From Cervus elaphus (lineage: Eukaryota; Chordata; Mammalia; Artiodactyla; Cervidae), in assembly GCF_910594005.1 (NCBI RefSeq), contig NC_057842.1, forward strand, positions 63,874,777-63,938,776: DNA of 64,000 bases, in the 5' to 3' direction. The notes beneath the pieces are model-generated. The model worked only from the letters and a program-made list of their open reading frames with translations, made no database searches and was not told the origin of the DNA. The position numbers and the translations under genes are program-made. How positions within the stretch are numbered: position 1 is the first letter of the stretch; each line of letters starts with the position of its first letter. Positions 56,281 through 64,000 of the stretch are shown here, one piece after another.

Positions 56281-56553
56281 AGAAGGCAATGGCACCCACT
56301 CCAGTACTCTTGCCTGGAAAATCCCATGGACGGATGAGCCTGGTAGGCTGCCGTCCATGGGGTCACTAAGAGTCGGACACGACTGAGCGACTTCACTTGC
56401 ACTTTTCACTTTCATGCATTGGAGAAGGAAATGGCAACCCACTCCAGTGTTGTTGCCTGGAGAATCCCAGGGACGGGGGAGCCTGGTGGGCTGCCGTCTA
56501 TGGGGTCGCACAGAGCCGGACACGACTGAAGAGACTTGGCAGCAGCAGGAACA
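56281..56553 (+). mobile_element. BOV-A2 SINE dimer, full length, with TSD
   Basis: Two tandem BovB-derived monomers joined by TTCACTTGCACTTTTCACTT, ending GGCAGCAGCAGG. Flanks GAACTATGTTA (56267-56277) and GAACTACGTTA (56554-56564) match at 10 of 11 bases. Confidence 0.95.
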
Positions 56554-56675
56554 GAACTACGTTAACTAAGGACTATGTTAACTATGTTGACTATAAGTGG
56601 TGGGAAGGGGACCTGTCAGAGATGTACTGGGCAAGAGACACAAAAAGAAGATTTTGTAGTCATTAGAACATATGT

Positions 56676-56995
56676 GGTTGATATAAGTTGAATTGTGTGT
56701 TCTCCATCCACCCCACCTTCTCATCCCTCCCACTACCAAATTCATCTCTTGTGGTCCTAATCCCCAGTACCTTAGAATGTCACTACATTTGGAGATAAGA
56801 TCTTCAGAGAGGTATTTAAGTTAAAATGAGGTTATTAAAATGGGCCGAATTCATTATGACTGGTGTTCTTAAAAGAAGAGGAAATTTAGACACAGACATG
56901 AACAGAGAGAAGATGGCATGAAGACACAGGAAGAAGGAAGACAGCCATCCAAAAGTCAAGGAGAGAGGCCTGGCAGCCCTAACAAACTAGTACAG
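56676..56995 (+). mobile_element. MLT1-type LTR, 3' half deleted
   Basis: CCTTAGAATGTCACTACATTT, GACTGGTGTTCTTAAAAGAA and GTCAAGGAGAGAGGCCTGGC, then a jump to the terminal AACAAACTAGTACA. Confidence 0.85.
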
Positions 56996-57731
56996 TGACT
57001 GTAGGCAGTAGAAGCCATAAGCGTGGCTTTAAATTTTTTTAATACAAATCATAGAGGATTCTAGGAAGATGGCAACAGAACCAACATAGCTTTTGGGCTT
57101 CCCCAAATCTCAGCATAAAAACAAATACAGCAATTAGGATAGCAATATAAAAAGTCCACAGAAAACATCTACAACAAAACTAGGTTAAAGGTAGCTTTAC
57201 AAATCCCAAAGTGTAAGTATGTAAGCATAAAAATCAGCAGATACACAGGATGCATGGCATCAATAACAAGGAAAGTAAAGAGAAGCAAAAGACAGCTGAT
57301 TGACCCAAGAATCCAAAAAAAACCAACAGGTGTTCACTAAAAAGTTCAAAGAGTCAATTTAAGAATAGCAGCTGAAACAAGGAAGGGTTTTGCACACTCT
57401 AATATCTGGGGTCCATATTAAGATGTGAAGGGGGTGGAAGAGTCTTGACAATATGATCTCTCAAAACTAATCAGCTAAAAGGACCCCTCAAATACAACCT
57501 AACAAAGTCTTCTCAAATTCTTCCAAAAAGTAGAAGAGTAGAGAATACCTCAAACCCATTTTATGAGGCCTACATAACTAATATCATACCCAAACAAGGA
57601 CACTATAAAAAATATTAGGCCAATATCTCTGATAAACTTGAGTGCAAGATATTTCAACAAATTATTAGCAAACCAAATTCAGGGCTATTTGACAGGATCA
57701 TACACCATGAACAAGTGGGATTGCTCCAGCG

Positions 57732-58058
57732 ATGCAGGGCTGTTTCAAAATTCACAAATCAATCAATGTGATATACCATATTAACAAAATGAAGGATAAA
57801 AATAATATAGTTATCTCAATAGATGCAGAAAAAGCATTTGAAAAAACTCAACATCTGTTCACTATTTTAAAAAATTCTCTTAACAAACTGGGTGTAGAGA
57901 GAACAAATGTCAACCTAATAAAGGCCACATGTGACAGAGCTAAAATTATACTCAACAGTAGAAAGCTGAAAGCTTTTCCTCTAGGATCAGGAATAAGACA
58001 AGAATGCCCACCCTCATCATTGCTATTTAATATTGGTAGTCCTAGCCAGAGCAATTAG
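57732..58058 (+). pseudogene. L1 reverse-transcriptase fragment, 108 codons
   Basis: Reads INVIYHINKMKDKNNIVISI, DAEKAFEKTQHLF (catalytic first aspartate region) and LGSGIRQECPPSSLLFNI. The frame ends before the active site. The downstream codons, shifted, give APDDMTLY where FADDMILY is usual. Confidence 0.9.
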
Positions 58059-58286
58059 ATAGGAAAAAGAAATAAAAGGCATCCAAATCAGAAAGGAAGA
58101 AGTAAAACTGTATCTGCTCCAGATGATATGACATTATATATATTCTACCAAAGATCTACTCAAATTAATAAAAGAATTCAGTAAAGTTGCAGGATCTAAA
58201 ACCAATATTCTAAAATCAGCTGCATTTCTATACATGAACAATGAACTATCTGAAAAAGAAGAAAGCAATCTCATTTACAGTTGCAT

Positions 58287-58470
58287 AGCCGTGGTAAAGA
58301 ATCTGCCTGCAGTGCAGGAGACCTAGGTTCAAAACCTGGGTTGGGAAGACCCCCTGGAGAAGAGAATGCAACCCACTCCAGTATTCATGCTTGGAGAATC
58401 CCACAGACCAAGGAGCCTGGTGGGCTATAGTCCATGAGGTCAGAAAGAGTGGGACACTTTCACTTTCACT
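58287..58470 (+). mobile_element. Bov-tA SINE in L1
   Basis: GTGGTAAAGAATCTGCCTGC, CTGGGTTGGGAAGACCCCC and TTTCACTTTCACT end, then an A10 tail. Confidence 0.93.
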
Positions 58471-59573
58471 AAAAAAAAAAATATTTAGGAATAAATTTAA
58501 CCAGAGAGATGAAAGATCTCTAAACTGAAAACTATGAGACATTGATGAAAGAAAGAAATGGAAAGGTATCCAGCACACATGGACTGGAAGAATTAATATT
58601 GTTAAAATGACCTAGTCATGACCCTGACTTTTTGGATTTCACACCAAAAACGAAGATGAACGAGTGGTACTATGGCAAACCTCGCACAGCACAGGAGACC
58701 GTCAGCAAAATGGAAAGGCCGTCCACCAAATGGGGGGGAAATGTTCAAGTCACCTGTCTGATAAGGGTTAATACCCAAAATAATAAAAAACTCAAATGAC
58801 TCAACAGGGAAAAAATCCATTTGAAAAATGGACAGAGGAACTAAATAGACAGTTTCCCAAAGAAGACATACAAATGGTCAACAGATACATGAAAAGGTGC
58901 TCAACACCACTACCATCAGGAAAAGGTAAATCAAAGCCACAGTGAAATATTATTTCACATATTCTAGAATGACTATTTTTAAAAAGACAAGTTATAATAA
59001 GTATTGATGAGGATACGGAGAAAAGGGAACCCTTGTGTTCTTTCAGCAGGAATAGAAAGTTGGTGCAGCCTCTATGGAAACTCCTCAAAAAATTTAAAAT
59101 AGAACTGCCATATGACCCAGCATTACTTACATACTTCTGGGTATATATCCAAAGGTAATGAAAACATGACCTCAAAGAGATATCTGCACTCTCATGTTCA
59201 TTGCAGAACATTATCCATAGTAATTACGTGGCCACGATATGGAAACAACTTAAGTGTTCTAAGGGCCCATCAACAGATGAAGAAAATGTACATGTATGCA
59301 ATGGAATATCATTCAGCCATTATAAAGAAGGGAATCCTGTCCTTTGTAACAACATGGATGGACTTTGAGGGCATTATGTTAAGTGAGATAAGCTGGACAT
59401 AGAACAATGCTTTATGCTATCTCTTACATGTGGAATAAAATGATGGTTACCAGGAGTTGAGGTTGGGGGAAAGGAAAGATGTTGATCAAATTGGATGTTT
59501 CCAATTAAAAGGTGGCTAAGTTCTTGGGTTCTAATGTGAAGCATGGTGACTATAGTAATAATAAAACATACTT

Positions 59574-59796
59574 GGGCTTCCTAGGTGGCGCTAGTGGTAA
59601 AGAACCCGCCTGCCAATGCAGGACACCTAAGAGACACTGGTTTGATCCCTGGGTTGGGAAGATCCCCTGGAGGAGGGCATGGCAACCCACTCCAGTTTTC
59701 TTGCCTCGAGAATCTCATAGTCAGAGGAGACTGGCAGGCTATACAGTCCATAGGGTCACAAAGAGTCAGACATGACTGAAGCAACTTAGCACGCAT
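59574..59796 (+). mobile_element. Bov-tA SINE in L1 3' region
   Basis: GGGCTTCCTAGGTGGCGCTAG head, TTTGATCCCTGGGTTGGG, GGGTCACAAAGAGTCAGACA. Confidence 0.93.
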
Positions 59797-60378
59797 GAAA
59801 TATTTGAAAGTTGCCAGGATGATAAATCCTACATGTTCTCATCACACACACAGAAAATGGTAATTGTGTGAATAAAGGAGGTATTAGCTAAACGGTATAG
59901 TGGTAATCATTTTGTAATACATAAATGTATCAAATCAATACTATATATACCTTAAACTTACACAATGTTATATGTCAACTATATTGCAATTATACTGGGG
60001 TGGGGGAGAAATATATGAATAAAATTACTGGACTTTGAAGAAGTGGGAGAAAAAATAATTTTTTGGCATTTGGACAAAGGGCAAAGTCACTTAAATAGGG
60101 AAGAAATTCAAATTGTCATTAGGCTTTTCAGCAGTATTGCTTTATGCCAAAAGAAAATGAAATAACATATTTAAGGTACTCAAGGAAAGAAAATATGACC
60201 AAGGTTTATATACAGCCAAACTATTTTTAAAATTACATGCTGCAAGTAAACTGCTTTCAACATGCAAGAACTCACAGAATATTGTTCAGAACATTGCGTT
60301 TTTCCTGTCAAATCTACTAGGGTGTGAGCTTCAGATAACATAATGACTAGAAAAATATTGGTGTTAGAGCTATTGCTT

Positions 60379-60679
60379 GGACTTCCCTGGTGGTAAAGCG
60401 GATGGAAGTCCATCTGCCAATGCAGGGGACACGTGTTTGATCCCTGACTGGGGAGATCCCACGTGCCATGCGGCAACTAAACCCATGAGCCACAGCCACT
60501 GAGTGCTGTGCTGACTGCCGGAGCCACACGCCCCCGAACCCACGTTCCCCAGCAAGAGAAGCCACTGCAATCAGACCACGCTCCACAGTGGAGAGTAGCC
60601 ACCCCCCGCCCCCGACCACAGCTAGAGAAAGCCCAAGCCCAGCAATAAAGATCCAACACAGCCAAAAAGAAAGAAAGAA
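60379..60679 (+). mobile_element. CHR-type SINE, long form, in the HAL1-like element
   Basis: GGACTTCCCTGGTGGTAAAG head, TTTGATCCCTGACTGGGG, GCAAGAGAAGCCACTGCAAT body, AAAGAAAGAAAG tail. Confidence 0.93.
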
Positions 60680-61596
60680 CTATTGACTAACACCAAATAT
60701 TTCCTTACATGTAGAACTAGGATTAGAGGAGGAATACAAGAGAGTGTATAATACATAATGGTTCTATGCATTTACAATGTTAATCCCCAAAATCATTATG
60801 TACTACTGGGCCATGTACCTATTTATTAAAGGTAGGGACATGAGCAGAGCATACACAAAATTTTGTTTTTTTCAGCAACATGAGTTGTGGTAGTGTTTGT
60901 GTTGTTGTTCTGAGATTATTATGTGTATATATGAAATAAAATAAATAAGTATCTATGTGGTATTATGTAATCCCCAGTAATCTTGAGAATTAGGATTATT
61001 CCTGGTGTGAAAATGAGATTTAGAGATCACAGTTTTGTAATCCTTAAAATGTTAGTGGATTTAGGCATTGTTTCAATGTCTGCTTCATGAAAGAGAAAAC
61101 CATACATTCTGTACCTATTGAATCTGTATAAAATTCTAGGTTCAATGAATTAAAAATACAGAAGACCAAGGAACATGTTAACATATACTATGAGGATACA
61201 ATCCACAAAATCAAGACTGTAAGAAACTATATAGGTCAAATATCTCAATTTCCTCAACAAAAAATACGTGGGAAAAGATACAGAGAGACAGATTTTAAAA
61301 AGACTTGAAAGAACTAAACAACGATGTTTAGGGATGCACACATGGAGATAAAACTATAATTAAAAAAATAAAGAACTGGTCACAGTAAAAATTAATGATG
61401 GTTGTTATGTCTAGAGGGGTAGAAGGGAGTTTGTGATTACGATACAGCACATTTAAGGCATCTGAGGTAGCAGGCAAAACTCTATGTCTTAGCCTCAGTC
61501 GGAGTAACCAAGATGTTCAATTCTTAATAATTCATTAATGTACCTATTGCTTATAGTTTTCTGTCTGTAATATGTTGGACATAAAGATATTTAAAA

Positions 61597-62448
61597 TGAA
61601 AAAAAGGAATCCTCCTACATTGTTGTGGGAATGTAGATTGGTGCACTATGGAGAACAGTATGGAGATTCCTTAAAAAATTAGAGCTATTGCATGATCCTG
61701 CAGTACCACATTTGGGCATACATACAGATAAACTTCCAATTTGAAAAGATTCATACACTCCAACGTTCACTGCAGCACTGTTTACAATAGCCAAGACATG
61801 GAAGCAGCCTAAGTGTGCACCATCAGATGAATGAATAAAAAATATATGGTATATTTAGACAATAGCATGGGCTTCCCTTGTGGCTCTGGTGGTTAAGAAT
61901 CCGCCGGCATTGCAAGAGACCTGTGTTCGATCCCTGGGTTGGGATGATCCCCTGGAGAAGGAAAAGGCTACCCACTCCAGTATTCTGGCCTGGAGAATTC
62001 CATGGACTGAGTGACTGAGTGACTTTCATTTCACTTCACTTCACTTCAAACAATAGAATACTACTCAGCCATAAAAAGGAATGAAACAATGCCATTTGCA
62101 GCACCTAGAGATCATCACACTAAGAGAAGTAAAACAGAGAAAGACAAATATCATATGATACTGCTTATATGTAGAATCTAAAAAAAAGAATGATACAAAT
62201 GAACTTATTCACAAAACAGAAATAGACTCCCAGACATAGAAAACAAACTTATGGCTTTGATAGGAGATGGCAACAGGGGTAGCAGGGCATGGCGGGGTAG
62301 GTAAACAAGGAGTTTGAGATTAACATATAATGGAAAAGAATCTGAAAAATAATATATATATAAACATATATAGCTGAATCACTGTTCTGTACCCTTGAAA
62401 CTAACACAACATGGTACATTAACTGTACTTAAATTTTTAAAAAGATTT
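61597..62448 (+). mobile_element. L1 3' end with a Bov-tA insertion
   Basis: GAATGTAGATTGGTGCACTA, CAGCACTGTTTACAATAGCC, then (after the SINE at 61869-62048) ATACTACTCAGCCATAAAAA and a 3' UTR ending CTGTACTTAAATTTTTAAAA. Confidence 0.88.
61869..62048 (+). mobile_element. Bov-tA SINE with TSD
   Basis: GGCTTCCCTTGTGGCTCTGG head, ending in TTCACTTCACTTCACTTC. Flanks ACAATAGCAT and ACAATAGAAT match at 9 of 10 bases. Confidence 0.93.
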
Positions 62449-62459
62449 TTAAAAAAACA

Positions 62460-62930
62460 AATTTTTAAATGTAAATTTGATTTCGTTGCTCTTCTGCTGG
62501 AAATCCTCCAATGGCTTTCCCTCATATTCAGAACAAAGTCAAAATTCTTTCCTTCCAATCTCATCTCCTCCCATTCTCTGCTTTTTCAAAAGCACTCCAG
62601 GTGCATTGGTCTTCCTTCTGTTTCTTGACTATGCCAACTTTATTTCACTCTAGTTCTTCTGACTGTCTGGGGACTTCACACCAACTATTTTTCATTTGTT
62701 TTTTAGAGCAACCTCACCCCACATTTTGTAGGAAGTGTCCCTCTGCTCTCTAGAATCTATTCTCTGTTACTTACATCATCCTGCTTTATATTCTTCCTCG
62801 TATTTACAGTTATCTGAAATTACCCTGCCTCACTACTTACTTTTTCTGACTGTAACTTCCCAGAATAAATCTTAATGAGCACGAGGACTTGTCTGACGTA
62901 TTCACTGCTGTAACCCCTGCTTCTGATATT
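62460..62930 (+). mobile_element. L2 LINE fragment
   Basis: CTTCTGCTGGAAATCCTCCAATGG-type text (AATCCTCCAATGGCTTTCCC), TTCAGAACAAAGTCAAAATTC and a CTGCTGTAACCCCTGCTTC end in L2 order. Confidence 0.75.
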
Positions 62931-64000
62931 CTCGGGATTAAATCACTCAGAAGAAGTAAATAGTATGAGAAGAGATCCAAGTACAGAGCCCTGGGTAACA
63001 CCTACACTTAAGAGACAGGTAAAGGAGGAGAAAGCAGCAAAGAAATCATCTGAACCAGAGGAAAGAGCAGTCCTGGGAGCCAGAGAGCAAAACGTCTCGG
63101 TCAGTTTGGTTCTTGAATCCTTACATCAGTTACCGCTTAGAGCTTGGAACGTGCTCCTTGGACCTGATGCTTGATACTCTGCTGCTTCTGGACGCCCCTT
63201 GCTCTAGCTACCCCCTGAATTGAGAAGTTTCCAACTTACTCCAGTAAAAGATGATCAAGCTCATATCCCTTAAGCCCCCACTACTAGAATAGCCCAGTGC
63301 AGCTGAAATTCCCAGCAGAGTTACCCCAGAAATAAGGCCTAAATAGAATCAGACTGACTGTATGGTAAATGATATTAAAAAAATAACTTCTCAAATGTCT
63401 CCATAATCATTATCACTGAAACAAACCACGAAGGGTAAAGATCAAAGTTAGGAGCTGAAAGCACAATCCCACACACAGAAAAAGGAGCTTAATGAAGAAA
63501 TCAGAAGTGACAATTTAACTAAGAAATATTTGCTGAAGAATTAGAAATGTTAAGTATCCAACACGAAATGGGGAATAGATGAGATCTGAAGTATCATGTA
63601 TTCAAACTGTCAGAGTTGTCAAATTTCATACTTAGCAAAAGCATATACTTCATCAGGGAAGAATTAGGATCCTAAGGAAGAAATAACGGAAAATAATGAC
63701 AAGCAGGATCTATGCAGAAGCAAAGGCACCAATGATGAGGGAACATAACATTGACATGACAGGATAATTCATTGATTTATTGATTTGCTGCCTCAGCTGG
63801 AGGTATGTTTTGCCTCCTCCACTCTAGGCAGGGAGAAAAACTTTAGTTTCACTTGCCATAAAGACTTTTGGATTTGCTTCTAGGAAATAATCTCAATCAG
63901 ACTTTTCTAAAAAGCTAAGTCTTCTGTAAGAGGGAGACATGGAGACCAATACCTTGAGGGTGTAAAGCAGTATCAGGCCAACCAGAGGCCTGGAGGGGAT
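62931..64000. other. No recognised feature
   Basis: The last kilobase has no family, exon or RNA gene that I can identify. A 69-codon frame at 62965-63174 lacks support. Confidence 0.4.

Larger units (their letters stand above)
57481..60007 (+). mobile_element. L1 (ORF2 and 3' UTR), internally deleted, with two Bov-tA insertions
   Basis: ORF2 text from CTTCCAAAAAGTAGAAGAG onward, through ACTAATATCATACCCAAACA, ATAGATGCAGAAAAAGCATT and the frameshifted active-site region near 58110, to GGAATATCATTCAGCCATTA. Near 58611 it jumps a few hundred bases in L1 order. Bov-tA copies lie at 58287-58470 and 59574-59796. It ends in the 3' UTR near 60007. Confidence 0.85.
57050..61590 (+). mobile_element. 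HAL1-like (ORF1-only L1 relative), split by an L1
   Basis: Left piece 57050-57480 opens with AGGATTCTAGGAAGATGGCA, a LINE-like start. Right piece 60008-61590 has AGGTACTCAAGGAAAGAAAA, AACATGCAAGAACTCACAGA and AGGCTTTTCAGCAGTATTGC, as in the HAL1 ORF1 end, then a long AT-rich 3' part. A CHR SINE (60379-60679) lies in it. The HAL1 label is moderate; another L1M subfamily is possible. Confidence 0.55.

Noticed and set aside
4788..60679. A- and B-box phrases (TGGTCCAGTGG, GGTTCGATCCCTGG) that resemble tRNA genes
   Set aside because: They belong to tRNA-derived SINE heads and lack a foldable cloverleaf with acceptor stem. No true tRNA gene was recognised.

Overview
The window is nuclear DNA from a ruminant, most likely a bovid. 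The evidence is the repeat population: BovB (RTE-class) LINEs, Bov-tA and BOV-A2 SINEs (part BovB-derived), CHR-type tRNA-derived SINEs of Cetartiodactyla, and an L1 of the bovine L1_BT type. These sit on an older mammalian layer of MLT1 (ERVL-MaLR) LTRs, L2, MIR, HAL1-like and L1M elements and two Tigger-type DNA transposons. I cannot separate cattle, bison, buffalo, sheep or goat by eye. I found no host protein-coding exon, tRNA gene, or prokaryotic or viral gene cluster. Almost every long open frame falls in a transposon, a GC-rich rRNA-derived insert, a tandem repeat or a SINE cluster. Family names come from recognition of consensus features, not from a database search.

Layout. 1-20,480 is mosaic intergenic DNA: L1 fragments (446-1942, 7628-8152, 11041-11668, 13010-13206), MLT1 LTRs, scattered SINEs, and a perfect 101-bp inverted repeat beside a BovB fragment (7306-7576). 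20,484-29,785 is one near-full-length L1_BT on the minus strand, flanked by a degenerate 13-bp target-site duplication (TSD). It lacks most of ORF1 and carries two later insertions: a BovB fragment (22,871-23,848) and a polyadenylated retrocopy of the 28S rRNA 3' end plus 3' external transcribed spacer (24,812-25,402). Its 5' UTR contains a 12-copy, 51/50-bp tandem array (28,501-29,107). 30,383-31,680 is a BovB with a 206-residue reverse-transcriptase frame. 31,773-34,112 is an old L1M broken by two MLT1 LTRs and two SINEs.

34,613-48,000 is mostly unassigned sequence with scattered SINEs, an older BovB-like 5' UTR split by a younger BovB (37,401-38,862), and an L2 split by an L1 (41,340-42,292). 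48,013-55,700 holds MLT1 LTRs, a Tigger element containing an inverted SINE pair, two L2 elements broken by later insertions and an old L1 3' end. 55,870-62,930 holds SINEs, a HAL1-like element split by a 2.5-kb L1, another L1 and an L2 fragment. The last kilobase has no recognised feature.

There is no operon-like or multi-gene system here. The interest lies in retrotransposition products and rearrangement scars: the rRNA spacer retrocopy, two perfect inverted repeats, the tandem L1 5' UTR, a possible L1 3' transduction, and nested insertions whose relative order can be read.
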